A stretch of DNA of 32,127 nucleotides from Clostridia bacterium. GTDB lineage: Bacteria; Bacillota; Clostridia; Oscillospirales; CAG-272. Shown piece after piece: positions 1-8,466 of the stretch. Position 1 is the first letter of the stretch. Each line of letters opens with the position of its first letter. The position numbers and the translations under genes are program-made. The notes under the pieces are model-generated. The model saw only the letters and a list, made by a program, of their open reading frames with translations, did no database searches and was not told the origin of the DNA. The stretch lies in the NCBI GenBank assembly GCA_017536635.1, contig JAFXHA010000053.1, positions 1 to 32,127 on the forward strand, in the 5' to 3' direction.

Positions 1-1
1 T

Positions 2-601
2 GGCGGAATGAAGCTTGAGGCGGCGCTTGATGCCTTTTCTGTAAACGTCAACGGAAAAAAGGTGGTTGACGTGGGTGCGTCCACGGGTGGATTTACCGAC
101 TGCCTGTTGTGTCGCGGTGCGAAAAAGGTTTATGCCGTTGACGCGGGCATCGGTCAGCTTCACGAGAAGCTGCGCACCGATAGCCGAGTTGTATGCATCG
201 AGCGATTTAACGCACGAGAGCTGACAAGCGAGATAACCGAGGGAAAATGCGATGCGGCGGTAGCTGACGTTTCCTTTATCTCGCAAACCTATATAATCGA
301 GGGTATTGCCGATTGCGTAAAGGACGGCGGTGTCTTTATCAGCCTTATAAAGCCGCAATTTGAGGCAGGCAGATCCGCGCTGTCCAAGGGTGGCGTGGTA
401 ACGAATGCCGCATACCGCTTCCTTGCCGTAAAGCGCGTTATCAGCTTCGCATGCGAGCACGGATTTGACCCCGTGGGGCTGATAAGATCGCCTATCGAGG
501 GCGGCGACGGCAACAAGGAATACCTCGCTTGCTTTGTTAAAAAGAAATGTATAAAATGCAATGTCGAGGATAAGGTCATAAAGCACATAACCTCGCTTTG
601 A
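2..601 (+). CDS. tlyA: TlyA family rRNA (cytidine-2'-O)-methyltransferase, 5'-truncated by window edge
   Basis: This is the catalytic part of a TlyA-type 2'-O-methyltransferase, a family with an N-terminal S4 RNA-binding domain followed by an FtsJ/RrmJ-like SAM-dependent domain. The reading frame is open to the first base, and the residues before the first ATG (GG, then MKLEAAL) match the family's GG-KLE-AL stretch, so the ATG at 8 is internal and the S4 domain lies outside the window. Visible motifs are the SAM site DVGASTGGFTDCL, AVDAGIGQL, the VADVSFIS block and the IKPQFE block with its lysine. Family members methylate 16S and/or 23S rRNA; some are also called hemolysins. It lies 16 bp before nadK in the tlyA-nadK-argR-recN order typical of Clostridia, so co-transcription is likely. 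Identification is sure; rRNA target specificity is unknown. Confidence 0.93.
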   Translation, partial: GGMKLEAALDAFSVNVNGKKVVDVGASTGGFTDCLLCRGAKKVYAVDAGIGQLHEKLRTDSRVVCIERFNARELTSEITEGKCDAAVADVSFISQTYIIEGIADCVKDGGVFISLIKPQFEAGRSALSKGGVVTNAAYRFLAVKRVISFACEHGFDPVGLIRSPIEGGDGNKEYLACFVKKKCIKCNVEDKVIKHITSL

Positions 602-617
602 TACCGAAAGGATATTT

Positions 618-1487
618 ATGAAGACAATAGCGCTTATAACCAATTTTAACATAACAGATAAATTTGCGGCGGCTATGCGCGTGGTAGATAAAATAGAGCC
701 GCGATGCGAAAATATACTTATACCCGTCGCGCACAAGGATAAGGTAATGCGCAGCCGCGCTCACAGAAAAATATTTTCTTACGAGACTCCCGAGGCAATA
801 TACGACAAGGCTGATCTTGTGATAGTCATCGGCGGCGACGGATATATGCTTGAAGCCGCAAGGCGCGCAGCGCCTGCGGGAATTCCGATACTTGGCATCA
901 ATATGGGCAGAGTAGGATATATGACTGAGCTTGAGCTTGATGAGATAGAGCTGCTCGATAAGGTCTTTGACGGAGAATACCGTCTTGACGAAAGAGCTAT
1001 GCTGAAGGTCGATATAGTTTCGGAGAAGGGACAGAAGCGCTTTTCGGCGGATGCGCTCAATGACGCAGTCGTTGCCAACGGCTCAACCGCAAGGATCGTT
1101 GATCTTGAGCTTTCCGAGGGTGGCAGACTTGTAAACACCTACCGCGCTGACGGACTCGTTATAGCAACACCCACGGGATCAACAGCGTACTCGCTGTCAG
1201 CGGGTGGACCGATAGTCGATCCAAAGCTGTCCTGCATCTGCGTAACGCCGATATGTCCGCACTCGTTGCTCTCACGCCCTCTCGTTTTCCCCGACAGCGA
1301 GGAGCTGAGGGTCAAGAATATTTGTGCGCGCGAGAAGGTGCTGCACCTTACGGTCGACGGCAGAGCGACCTTTGATCTGTTTTACGGCGATTCGGTCATC
1401 GTTACGAAATCCGATATCCGCGCAAAGCTACTCAGAATAAAGGATGAGGACTTTTACTCTAAAATACGAATGAAGAAATTTTTGTAA
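618..1487 (+). CDS. nadK: NAD kinase
   Basis: ATP-dependent phosphorylation of NAD to NADP in the cytoplasm; this is the main source of NADP(H). The 289-residue length is normal for the family. The diagnostic blocks are in order: VIGGDGYML (nucleotide-binding GGDG loop with the catalytic Asp), LGINMGRVGYM, the LNDAVV block, and TPTGSTAYSLSAGGP, the glycine-rich NAD-binding signature. The position after GGDG is tyrosine (GGDGYM), where Thr or Ser is usual (GGDGT); this is a small oddity that should not abolish activity by itself. The ATG at 618 is preceded by an AAAGGA ribosome binding site. The gene sits between tlyA and argR and is probably in the same transcript; no separate promoter is visible in the 16 bp upstream. 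Confidence 0.96.
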   Translation: MKTIALITNFNITDKFAAAMRVVDKIEPRCENILIPVAHKDKVMRSRAHRKIFSYETPEAIYDKADLVIVIGGDGYMLEAARRAAPAGIPILGINMGRVGYMTELELDEIELLDKVFDGEYRLDERAMLKVDIVSEKGQKRFSADALNDAVVANGSTARIVDLELSEGGRLVNTYRADGLVIATPTGSTAYSLSAGGPIVDPKLSCICVTPICPHSLLSRPLVFPDSEELRVKNICAREKVLHLTVDGRATFDLFYGDSVIVTKSDIRAKLLRIKDEDFYSKIRMKKFL

Positions 1488-1504
1488 TTATAACGGAGAA
1501 GAAT

Positions 1505-1963
1505 ATGAAATCAGACAGACAGACGCGAATACTTGAGCTCATATCCACGCAGGATATCGAGACGCAGGAGGCTCTGACGCAGATACTTAAAAACGAGGGC
1601 TTCAAGGTTACTCAGGCGACTATTTCAAGAGATCTCAGAGACTTAAAGCTTTCTAAGGAGCTTACTCCCACAGGTACTTACAGATACGTTGCCGCGGCGC
1701 AGAGACCTGTACGTACGGGTAACGTAAAGATACACAACGCAATGGCGGATTCTATACTGAGCGTAGCTTACTCTATGAATAACGTAGTTCTTAAGACTTA
1801 TCCCGGACTTGCGGGTGCCGTTGCGACGTCTCTCGACTCACTTCATATCGAGACGGTCCTCGGCTGTGTTGCTGGCGACGATACTATAATCGTTATAACC
1901 GAGAGTACTGAGGCGTCGGCAGATATTGCCGCAAAGATCAAGGAACTTATGAAATCGGTTTGA
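1505..1963 (+). CDS. argR: Arginine repressor ArgR
   Basis: Arginine-dependent transcriptional regulator of arginine biosynthesis and catabolism. The 152 residues match the standard ArgR size. The N-terminal winged helix (residues about 5-55) includes the recognition region VTQATISRDLRDL. The C-terminal hexamerisation and arginine-binding domain carries GCVAGDDTIIVI, corresponding to the family's G-xAGDDT ligand-binding motif. It starts 17 bp after nadK with a GGAGAA site. Its position between nadK and recN is a conserved Clostridia arrangement and is not evidence that the neighbours are arginine-regulated. argS lies two genes downstream, but no recognisable ARG box was found before it. Confidence 0.95.
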   Translation: MKSDRQTRILELISTQDIETQEALTQILKNEGFKVTQATISRDLRDLKLSKELTPTGTYRYVAAAQRPVRTGNVKIHNAMADSILSVAYSMNNVVLKTYPGLAGAVATSLDSLHIETVLGCVAGDDTIIVITESTEASADIAAKIKELMKSV

Positions 1964-1985
1964 GTTTGATATAAGGTGGTAACTG

Positions 1986-3656
1986 ATGATAATCTCATTA
2001 CACATTGAGAATATTGCGGTCGTAAAGCGGCTTTACGTGGATCTTTCGGGCGGATTTACCGTGCTTACGGGTGAGACGGGCGCGGGAAAATCGATAATTA
2101 TCGATAGCCTGAATCTTCTGCTTGGATGTCGCGCAGATAAGGAGCTGATCCGTTCGGGCGAGGATAAGGCGTCGGTCTCGGCAATGTTTTGTGATATCGG
2201 AGACGAGTGTCGGTCTTTGCTTTGCGAGCTTGGTATAGAGTGTGAGGAGGACGGAGTCCTGCTTTCCAGAGCAATAACCCAGAGCGGCTCGTCGGCGCGG
2301 ATCAATGGCAGAGCCGTAACGCTTTCGATGCTTCGCGAGGTATCGGGCAAGCTGTTTGGCATTCACGGACAAAATGACAATCAGCAGCTTCTTGATCCGC
2401 AGAATCATATAAAGCTCATAGATAGCTACACGTCAAACGGTGAGCTGCTTGAGAAATATTCGCAAAAGTACCGTGAGATACTCGCCACCAGATGCGAGAT
2501 AGACTCAGCCGACAGGGATACGATGGAAAAGGCGCGGCTTTGCGAGATACTGAAATTTCAAATAAAGGATATCGATTCGGTAAAGCCGAAGAAAAACGAG
2601 GAGCAGGAGCTTGAGGAAATAGTCGCAAGGCTTTCCTCAGCGGAAAAGATCAATAAATGCCGAATGCTCATAGATAAGGCTCTGCGCGGCGGAGAAAAGG
2701 GCGGCGCGATATATCTTGTTGACCGAGCAAAGACGGCGAGCGATGCGGTCGCCGAATCCTTGCCCGAGGCTACGGTGCTTGCGGATAGACTTTCTAACGT
2801 GAGATACGAGCTTGAGGATATTGCGGCGGAGATGTCGGCGATGACCGATTTCTGCGACGAGGATCCTACCGCGAAGCTTGACAAGGCGCAGTCAAGGCTT
2901 GATGCTATATCAAAGCTGAAACGCAAATACGGCGGAAGTGTTGAGGAAGTCATAGCGTTTAGAGATGACGCCGTGGCTCGACTCGAGGCGCTGGAGAATT
3001 CCGAGGTGTACCGAGAGGAGCTTGAGAAAAAGCTCGGAATGCTTTGCTCGGAGGCGGACAGGATCTGCGATACGCTTCGTGAGAAGCGTCGTGAGGGTGC
3101 GAGAGGACTTGTCGAGAGCGTTACCGAAACGCTGAGATTTCTCGATATGCCCAAGGTTCGCTTTGAGGTGCGTATAACGCCCTCAAAGGACTTTTTGCCC
3201 AGCGGCAAGGATAATCTTGAATTTATGATATCGGCAAACCCCGGTGAGCCGCTTATGCCTATGGCAAAAATAGCGTCGGGCGGTGAGCTTGCGCGTATAA
3301 TGCTGGCACTGAAGAATGCTCTTAATAGGCTTGACGGTATCGGCACCGTTGTGTTTGACGAAATAGATACGGGAATTTCGGGTAAGACCTCGCGTAAGGT
3401 TGGCATAAAGCTCAAAGAAATAGGACGTGAGTCGCAGGTAATATGCGTAACTCATTCGGCGCAGATCGCATCTCTGGCGGATAATCATTTTTATATTTCC
3501 AAGCGAGAGGTAGAGGGACGAACCGAAACGGCACTCCGACTGCTTGACAGTGAGGAAAGAGTTGGCGAGATCGCACGAATACTCGGCGGCATAAATATAA
3601 CCGACGCGCAGCGCGCGGCGGCGAAGGAAATGCTTGACGAGAGAGAAAATTATTAA
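1986..3656 (+). CDS. recN: DNA repair protein RecN
   Basis: SMC-like ATPase that acts early in double-strand-break repair on chromosomal DNA. The protein has 556 residues, about the normal length. The N-terminal Walker A GETGAGKS is near residues 29-36. The middle (roughly 150-380) is rich in Glu, Lys, Arg and Leu, as expected for the antiparallel coiled coil. The C-terminal head carries the ABC signature ASGGELARIMLALK, the Walker B VVFDEIDTGISG and the switch-like CVTHSAQIASLAD. A GGTGG-type ribosome binding site precedes the ATG. It is the last gene of the tlyA-nadK-argR-recN group; a new promoter follows it. No LexA-type operator was recognised. Confidence 0.96.
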   Translation: MIISLHIENIAVVKRLYVDLSGGFTVLTGETGAGKSIIIDSLNLLLGCRADKELIRSGEDKASVSAMFCDIGDECRSLLCELGIECEEDGVLLSRAITQSGSSARINGRAVTLSMLREVSGKLFGIHGQNDNQQLLDPQNHIKLIDSYTSNGELLEKYSQKYREILATRCEIDSADRDTMEKARLCEILKFQIKDIDSVKPKKNEEQELEEIVARLSSAEKINKCRMLIDKALRGGEKGGAIYLVDRAKTASDAVAESLPEATVLADRLSNVRYELEDIAAEMSAMTDFCDEDPTAKLDKAQSRLDAISKLKRKYGGSVEEVIAFRDDAVARLEALENSEVYREELEKKLGMLCSEADRICDTLREKRREGARGLVESVTETLRFLDMPKVRFEVRITPSKDFLPSGKDNLEFMISANPGEPLMPMAKIASGGELARIMLALKNALNRLDGIGTVVFDEIDTGISGKTSRKVGIKLKEIGRESQVICVTHSAQIASLADNHFYISKREVEGRTETALRLLDSEERVGEIARILGGINITDAQRAAAKEMLDERENY

Positions 3657-3664
3657 AATAATAC

Positions 3665-3693
3665 TTGAAATAAAGCATTAAATGTAGTATAAT
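3665..3693 (+). promoter_or_regulatory. Sigma-A promoter for argS
   Basis: A -35 box TTGAAA (3665-3670) and a -10 box TATAAT (3688-3693) are separated by exactly 17 bp. They lie in an AT-rich gap 39-67 bp before the argS start codon, so argS probably begins a new transcript after recN. Confidence 0.7.
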
Positions 3694-3731
3694 AAAAAAG
3701 TTGTCTTTAGAATAAAAACAGAGGAAAAATT

Positions 3732-5468
3732 ATGCTTAATATCAAAAAACGGATAGCAGAAAAAATAATAGAAAGGGTAAAGGCTATAAATGAGGCGGCA
3801 CAGATCGATACCGCGGAGCTTATGGGAATGCTTGAGTATCCGCCTGACGCCAATATGGGAGACCTTGCGTTCCCTTGCTTTAAGCTCAGCCGTACGCTCC
3901 GTATGGCACCCCCGAAGATCGCAGAAGCGATCTCCGACGGCTTCGAGCTTGATTGCGTATCCAACGTTAGCGCGGTAAACGGATACCTTAATATAAAAAT
4001 AGATAACGGATATCTCGGCGAGGTTATTTTGCCCGAGATACTCGATAAAAAGGAAAGCTACGGCGCGCCCACATATCTTGGCGAAGGCAAGACGGTGGTT
4101 CTCGACTACTCCTCGCCCAACGTTGCAAAGCCCTTCCACATAGGGCATCTCGGCACGACGGTTATCGGACATTCACTCAAGAAGCTTCACGAGTTTGCCG
4201 GATATAAGTGTATCGGAATCAACTACCTTGGCGACTGGGGAACACAGTTCGGTAAGCTTATCGTTGCATACAAGCTTTGGGGCGACAAGGCACAGATCGA
4301 GGAAGGCGGAATTGACAAGCTCGTTGAGCTTTACGTCCGTATTAACAATACCATCAAGGGTGATGAGGAGCAGGGAATTGAGGCCCGCCCCGATCTTGCG
4401 GATCAGGCGAGAGCAGAGTTTCACAAGATGGAGATCGGCGACGAGGAAAATATCGCGCTCTGGAAATGGTTTGTTGAGATAAGCCTTGCCGAATACGAAA
4501 AGACTTATAAGCAGCTTGGCATAGAGTTTGACAGCTACAAGGGCGAAAGCTTTTATACCGATAAGATGCCCGCACAGGTTGAAAGATTGCGCGAGATGGG
4601 ACTTATGAAGATAGACGACGGCGCATCGATCGTTGACCTCGAGGAATACGGTATGCCGCCCTGCCTCATACTCAAGCGCGACGGCTCGACTCTTTATCCC
4701 ACTCGTGATATCGCGGCGGCGGTATACAGAAAGAACGAATATAAATTCGATAAGGCGATATACGTTACCAGCAACCAGCAGATACTTCATTTCAAGCAAT
4801 GGTTCAAGGTCGTTGAGCTTATGGGCTACGATTGGTACGATCAGCTCGTTCATATTCCTTACGGTACGGTCTCGCTCAACGGCGCAAAGCTTGCGACGAG
4901 AACGGGTAACGTAGTGCTTCTCAAGGATCTCTTTGCTCTTGCTATCGAAAAGGTAAAGGGAATTATGGCAGAGAAGAATCCCGACCTTGCTAATAATGAA
5001 GAGGTGGCTGAGGCAGTGGGAGTTGGCGCGATAGTGTTCTACTATCTTACAAACAACCGTATAAAAGATATCAACTTCAATCTTGAGGATGCGCTTTCCT
5101 TCGACGGAAACACCGGTCCTTACGTTCAGTATACCTACGCACGTACCTGCTCGGTGCTTGAAAAGGTTACCGAAAATTATGGCGGCAAGGTCGTTATCAC
5201 CTCTGACGAGGAAGCGGCTCTTTTGAAAACACTTTGTCAGTATGAGGAAAGAGTGCTCACAGCTATCCGCGATTACGAGCCCTCGACCATAACCAGATTT
5301 ATTCTTGACGTTGCAGTGGCATTCAATAAATTCTATCACGAATGTTCAATACTCAACGCGGAGAATAACGACGTGCGCGGCACGAGAATCCTTCTCACCG
5401 AGGCAACCAGATACGTGCTCGGATCTGCGTTCTCGCTTATCTGTATGAAGAAGACCGAGCGTATATAA
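3732..5468 (+). CDS. argS: Arginyl-tRNA synthetase
   Basis: Class I aminoacyl-tRNA synthetase that charges tRNA-Arg. The 578 residues fit the family. An N-terminal additional domain (about 1-115) is followed by the class I signature SSPNVAKPFHIGHLGTT containing the HIGH motif, then NYLGDWGTQFG, a typical ArgS stretch. The KMSKS-like loop is degenerate, as is common for ArgS: GAKLATRTGNVVLL. The C-terminal anticodon-binding DALR-type domain ends with the conserved sequence around LGLC-like SAFSLICMKKTERI. The ATG is preceded by an AGAGGAAAA site. It has its own promoter at 3665-3693. No T-box leader is present in the short 5' region, so control by uncharged tRNA is not supported. Confidence 0.97.
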   Translation: MLNIKKRIAEKIIERVKAINEAAQIDTAELMGMLEYPPDANMGDLAFPCFKLSRTLRMAPPKIAEAISDGFELDCVSNVSAVNGYLNIKIDNGYLGEVILPEILDKKESYGAPTYLGEGKTVVLDYSSPNVAKPFHIGHLGTTVIGHSLKKLHEFAGYKCIGINYLGDWGTQFGKLIVAYKLWGDKAQIEEGGIDKLVELYVRINNTIKGDEEQGIEARPDLADQARAEFHKMEIGDEENIALWKWFVEISLAEYEKTYKQLGIEFDSYKGESFYTDKMPAQVERLREMGLMKIDDGASIVDLEEYGMPPCLILKRDGSTLYPTRDIAAAVYRKNEYKFDKAIYVTSNQQILHFKQWFKVVELMGYDWYDQLVHIPYGTVSLNGAKLATRTGNVVLLKDLFALAIEKVKGIMAEKNPDLANNEEVAEAVGVGAIVFYYLTNNRIKDINFNLEDALSFDGNTGPYVQYTYARTCSVLEKVTENYGGKVVITSDEEAALLKTLCQYEERVLTAIRDYEPSTITRFILDVAVAFNKFYHECSILNAENNDVRGTRILLTEATRYVLGSAFSLICMKKTERI

Positions 5469-5501
5469 AATAGTAAGTTAAATTGAAAGGATATAAAGAT
5501 C

Positions 5502-6233
5502 ATGTCAGGACACAGCAAATGGGCTAACATCAAGCACAAAAAGGAAAAGACCGACGCGCAGAAGGCGAAGGTATTTACCAAAATAGGTAAGGAGATCACT
5601 ATTGCGGTCAAGGAGGGCGGCGGAGATCCCGCGTCCAACTCCAAGCTTCGCGATCTTATACTTAAAGCAAAGGCAAACAACGTGCCTAACGACAACATTG
5701 AAAGAACCATCAAAAAGGCACTCGGAAGCACGGGCGAGAACTACGAGGAAGTCGTTTACGAGGGCTACGGCCCCGCGGGAATCGCAGTTATCGTTGAGGC
5801 TACTACCGATAACCGTAACCGTACTGCAGGTAACGTTCGTTCCTACTTTTCAAAATATCACGGAAATATGGGACAGACGGGTTGCGTATCCTATCTGTTC
5901 GCTGAGAAGGGACTGATCGTTATCTCCAATGAGGATGGAGACATCGACGAGGATAAGCTTATGGAGACTGCACTTGAGGCAGGAGCAGAGGATTTCGCGG
6001 CAGAGGGTGAGATATTCGAGATATACACCGAGCCCGACGACATCTATGCGGTAAAGGATAGCCTTGAGGAAGCAGGATACACGCTTCTCTCTGCGGAAAA
6101 GACCAAGATCGCTTCCAACTACGTAACGCTTGACAGCGAGGAAGAGATAAAGTTTATGGGACTCCTCATCGAAAAGCTTGAGGACGATGATGACGTTATG
6201 AACGTATATCATAACTGGGAAAACTGCGACTGA
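5502..6233 (+). CDS. YebC/PmpR family (TACO1-like) regulatory protein
   Basis: Member of the widespread YebC family. Members have been described as DNA-binding regulators, and members of the family have also been linked to translation. The 243 residues and the N-terminal MSGHSKWANIKHKK block, followed by RDLILKAKANNVPNDNIERTIKKA and YEGYGPAGIAVIVEATTDN, are diagnostic. The C-terminal acidic tail ends DDDDVMNVYHNWE. An AAAGGA site precedes the ATG. It follows argS by 33 bp and is followed directly by a flippase gene, so the three probably share the argS promoter. The family assignment is certain; the target genes or role here are unknown. Confidence 0.95.
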   Translation: MSGHSKWANIKHKKEKTDAQKAKVFTKIGKEITIAVKEGGGDPASNSKLRDLILKAKANNVPNDNIERTIKKALGSTGENYEEVVYEGYGPAGIAVIVEATTDNRNRTAGNVRSYFSKYHGNMGQTGCVSYLFAEKGLIVISNEDGDIDEDKLMETALEAGAEDFAAEGEIFEIYTEPDDIYAVKDSLEEAGYTLLSAEKTKIASNYVTLDSEEEIKFMGLLIEKLEDDDDVMNVYHNWENCD

Positions 6234-6234
6234 A

Positions 6235-7662
6235 ATGGGAAGGTATAAGCGACTGCTTTCCAATACGGCGATACTCGGCATAGGCACCTTTGCATCAAAG
6301 GTGCTTGTGTTCTTATTGATGCCGTTTTATACGAGCGTGCTTACTACCACGCAGTTCGGCGTGGCGGATATACTTACGCAGACGGCGAATCTGCTTATTC
6401 CGCTGGCGGCGGTCGGTATTTGCGACGGAATATTCCGTTTCGCGCTCGACAGCTCGGACGGTGGTGAGATAAGCGAGAGACAGGTGCTCTCGGGCGGCGT
6501 TGCCGTGCTTGCGCTCGGCTCGGCGCTTTGCGTCGCGCTTGTGCAGATATTGAGACTGTTCGATATCTTCGACGGCTACGTGTGGCTTGTTGCGGCGTAC
6601 GTGCTCTGCGCCAATCTTCACTCGGCGTTTGCAAATTTCCTTCGGGCAAAAGGACATACCACGCTCTTTGCGGTGCAGGGGATAATCAATACCGCGCTCA
6701 CTATCGGACTCAATATCCTGTTCCTTGTCGTATTCGATATGGGAACGCTCGGATACGTTCTGTCTGTCGTTGTGTCGGATCTTTGCGTTACCGTGCTTCT
6801 TTTCTTTGCGGGAAGACTTTACAGATTTTTGTCTTTCCGAGATATAAATGCCGGCGTTATCGGGAAAATGCTGAAATTCAGTATTCCTTATATACCTACA
6901 ACGATCCTTTGGCTTATCACGTCGGTGTCGGACAGATATATCGTAACCGCGTATTGCGGCGAGGCAGAGAACGGACTTTACGCCGCGGCGTATAAGCTCC
7001 CGACCATGCTTTCGCTCGTTTGCGGCGTGTTTATCGAGGCGTGGCATTTTTCAACGGTTAAGGACGCCGAGCCAGAGGAGCGCTCAAGCTTTTTCGGAAG
7101 CGTGTTCAAAAACTATATGGGGATCATTTTTATGGGCGCTTCGGGAATAATCGCCTTTTCAAAGATACTTACCCGCCTGCTGCTCGCCGATTCCTATTAC
7201 AGCTCCTGGGAGTTCGTGCCCGTGCTGACGCTTGCAACCGCATTTTCCGCGCTTGTATCATTCCTTGGAAGCGTGTATTTCCTTGAAAAGAAAAGTATGC
7301 TCTCAATGCTTACCGCACTTGCGGGAGCGGTCGTGAACATTGTTCTGAATTTCGTTATGATACCGACGCACGGAGCAATGGGCGCTGCCGTCGCGACGCT
7401 TATCAGCTATATTACCGTGTACGTTATACGCGCGTATGACACGCGCTTTTATATCAGATTCAATTTGCATAGCGTTAAGGTGGCAATAAATTTTATAGCC
7501 GTGATAGCGCAGACTGTGGTAATCATATCCGAGATAAGATATTGGGTATATATACAGATCGCCATTGTCGCTTTTATGCTGATATTCAACGGAAAGGATA
7601 TACTGAAGGGTGTCCTTGCGGTATTGCATCAGATAAAAAATAAAAAAAGTAAAGAAATTTAA
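6235..7662 (+). CDS. Polysaccharide/oligosaccharide flippase (Wzx-like, MOP superfamily)
   Basis: Integral membrane protein of 475 residues with roughly 12-14 hydrophobic helices over its whole length and a Lys-rich C-terminus. The N-terminal pattern (SNTAILGIGTFASKVLVFLL, then MPFYTSVLTTTQFGVADI) is typical of polysaccharide-export flippases in the MATE/MurJ-like MOP superfamily, which move undecaprenyl-linked sugars across the membrane. The start ATG lies 1 bp after the YebC stop codon with only a weak GGGA upstream, so translation is probably coupled to that gene. No glycosyltransferases lie beside it, so the cargo cannot be named. It ends before the rplS promoter with no clear intrinsic terminator. 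A lipid II flippase role is possible but less likely than a cell-surface polysaccharide role. Confidence 0.85.
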   Translation: MGRYKRLLSNTAILGIGTFASKVLVFLLMPFYTSVLTTTQFGVADILTQTANLLIPLAAVGICDGIFRFALDSSDGGEISERQVLSGGVAVLALGSALCVALVQILRLFDIFDGYVWLVAAYVLCANLHSAFANFLRAKGHTTLFAVQGIINTALTIGLNILFLVVFDMGTLGYVLSVVVSDLCVTVLLFFAGRLYRFLSFRDINAGVIGKMLKFSIPYIPTTILWLITSVSDRYIVTAYCGEAENGLYAAAYKLPTMLSLVCGVFIEAWHFSTVKDAEPEERSSFFGSVFKNYMGIIFMGASGIIAFSKILTRLLLADSYYSSWEFVPVLTLATAFSALVSFLGSVYFLEKKSMLSMLTALAGAVVNIVLNFVMIPTHGAMGAAVATLISYITVYVIRAYDTRFYIRFNLHSVKVAINFIAVIAQTVVIISEIRYWVYIQIAIVAFMLIFNGKDILKGVLAVLHQIKNKKSKEI

Positions 7663-7681
7663 ATAAATTTCAAAAAAGCAC

Positions 7682-7710
7682 TTGCAAAACATAAAAAGAT
7701 GTGATATAAT
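7682..7710 (+). promoter_or_regulatory. Promoter of rplS (extended -10)
   Basis: A -35 box TTGCAA (7682-7687) and a -10 box TATAAT (7705-7710) are separated by 17 bp. The -10 is preceded by TGA, giving the extended form TGATATAAT. The start of transcription would be near 7717, giving a leader of about 80 nt before rplS. Confidence 0.75.
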
Positions 7711-7739
7711 AATTTGCAATGTGCGAAAAAACACAAAAA

Positions 7740-7776
7740 CGGGTAGTCCGCTGCGAAGCTCTGCATGAATGCCCCG
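7740..7776 (+). ncRNA. Candidate ribosomal protein L19 leader
   Basis: The short segment between the promoter and the rplS ribosome binding site is bounded by CGGG (7740-7743) and CCCG (7773-7776), which can close a stem, and contains the element GCATGAATGCCCC. An autoregulatory L19 leader is known upstream of rplS in Firmicutes (Rfam L19_leader). Position and general shape agree, but I could not score it against a covariance model, so the call is tentative. Confidence 0.5.
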
Positions 7777-7796
7777 AAATTAAGGAGGACTGAAAA

Positions 7797-8138
7797 ATGA
7801 ATTTGATTCAGGCTTTTACAAACGAGCAGTTGAAGACCGAAGTACCGGTAATCAACATTGGTGACACCATTCGTGTTCACAACAAGATCAAGGAAGGCAA
7901 CCGCGAAAGAATCCAGATGTTCGAGGGTACCGTTATCGCTAAGCACGGCGGCGGAATCTCCGAGACCTTCACCGTAAGACGTGTTTCTTATGGCTGCGGC
8001 GTAGAAAAGACTTTCCCGATCCACTCTCCCAACGTTGCGAAGGTTGACATAATTCGTCAGGGTAAGGTTAGAAGAGCAAAGCTCTACTACCTCCGCGACA
8101 GAGTTGGTAAAGCTTCCAAGGTTAAAGAGAAGATCTAA
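7797..8138 (+). CDS. rplS: 50S ribosomal protein L19
   Basis: Structural protein of the large ribosomal subunit, placed at the 30S-50S interface. The 113 residues are the usual length. The conserved core [40 protein letters not shown] and [15 protein letters not shown] is intact, followed by [21 protein letters not shown] strong AAGGAGG site precedes the ATG. The gene is monocistronic: it has its own promoter, a probable leader and a strong terminator. It stands alone here, without the rpsP-rimM-trmD genes that often precede it in other bacteria. Confidence 0.98.
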   Translation: MNLIQAFTNEQLKTEVPVINIGDTIRVHNKIKEGNRERIQMFEGTVIAKHGGGISETFTVRRVSYGCGVEKTFPIHSPNVAKVDIIRQGKVRRAKLYYLRDRVGKASKVKEKI

Positions 8139-8146
8139 AGAAATAT

Positions 8147-8177
8147 GGGGCGGCAGGACCGCCCCGTATTTTTTTTT
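8147..8177 (+). terminator. Intrinsic terminator of rplS
   Basis: GGGGCGG (8147-8153) pairs perfectly with CCGCCCC (8159-8165) around the loop CAGGA, followed by a run of nine T at 8169-8177. It begins 9 bp after the rplS stop codon. Confidence 0.93.
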
Positions 8178-8207
8178 GTTAAAAATTATTAAAAAATCAA
8201 AAAGCTA

Positions 8208-8235
8208 TTGACAAATTTTTTCTTTATGGTATAAT
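8208..8235 (+). promoter_or_regulatory. Promoter of the CNNM / AI-2E membrane operon
   Basis: A consensus -35 box TTGACA (8208-8213) and a consensus -10 box TATAAT (8230-8235) are separated by 16 bp, with TGG before the -10. It is among the strongest promoters in the window and lies about 230 bp before the first start codon, so the transcript has a long leader. Confidence 0.82.
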
Positions 8236-8466
8236 ATCTAATAATAAGAACAAAGTTCTTAAATCTATTTGATTATTTGGAGTATAAAAGTGGATAGCGA
8301 CGGGAGTTGTCGAAGTCGACGTTTCTGTATCTTGAAAAAACTCAATATTTGATAGTGTGAATGCATAACCTGCGCGCGTAAAAGGCTCAGGCTATGCTTT
8401 TTTGCGTTTTTTTGAAAATACCTGCGATTTACGACATAAATTTTAAAAACAATTTTGGAGAAAATA
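8236..8466 (+). promoter_or_regulatory. Long 5' leader, possible attenuator or riboswitch, upstream of CNNM gene
   Basis: This is the only part of the 328-bp gap between rplS and the next gene not taken by terminator or promoter. It contains possible stems at 8293-8331 (GATA with TATC enclosing CGAC/GTCG at 8298-8301 and 8309-8312) and ends with a terminator-like hairpin at 8363-8397 followed by T runs, still about 65 bp before the start codon. A terminator inside a leader is the usual sign of transcription attenuation. The sequence does not obviously match the M-box, yybP-ykoY, fluoride or NiCo riboswitch cores as I know them. No convincing leader peptide was chosen. The ligand, if any, is unknown. 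Confidence 0.5.
8363..8403 (+). terminator. Terminator hairpin inside the CNNM operon leader
   Basis: GCATAACCTG (8363-8372) pairs with CAGGCTATGC (8388-8397) with a single A-C mismatch, followed by six T (8398-8403), then GCG and seven more T. It lies between promoter and coding region, so it would stop transcription early unless an alternative fold forms. Confidence 0.65.

Noticed and set aside
3656-3731. T-box leader controlling argS
   Set aside because: The 5' region is under 80 bp and lacks the T-box sequence and specifier stem.
3183-5339. Long minus-strand open frames opposite recN and argS (up to 388 codons)
   Set aside because: They lie wholly antisense to well-supported recN and argS, have no ribosome binding site or family motifs, and show unnatural residue composition.
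1505-5468. Functional arginine link between argR and argS
   Set aside because: argR sits in a conserved housekeeping order, recN lies between, and argS has its own promoter with no recognisable ARG box; proximity is probably chance.
8281-8403. Assigning the leader to the M-box, yybP-ykoY, fluoride or NiCo riboswitch
   Set aside because: The conserved core sequences of these classes, as far as I can recall them, are not visible; the leader is left unassigned.
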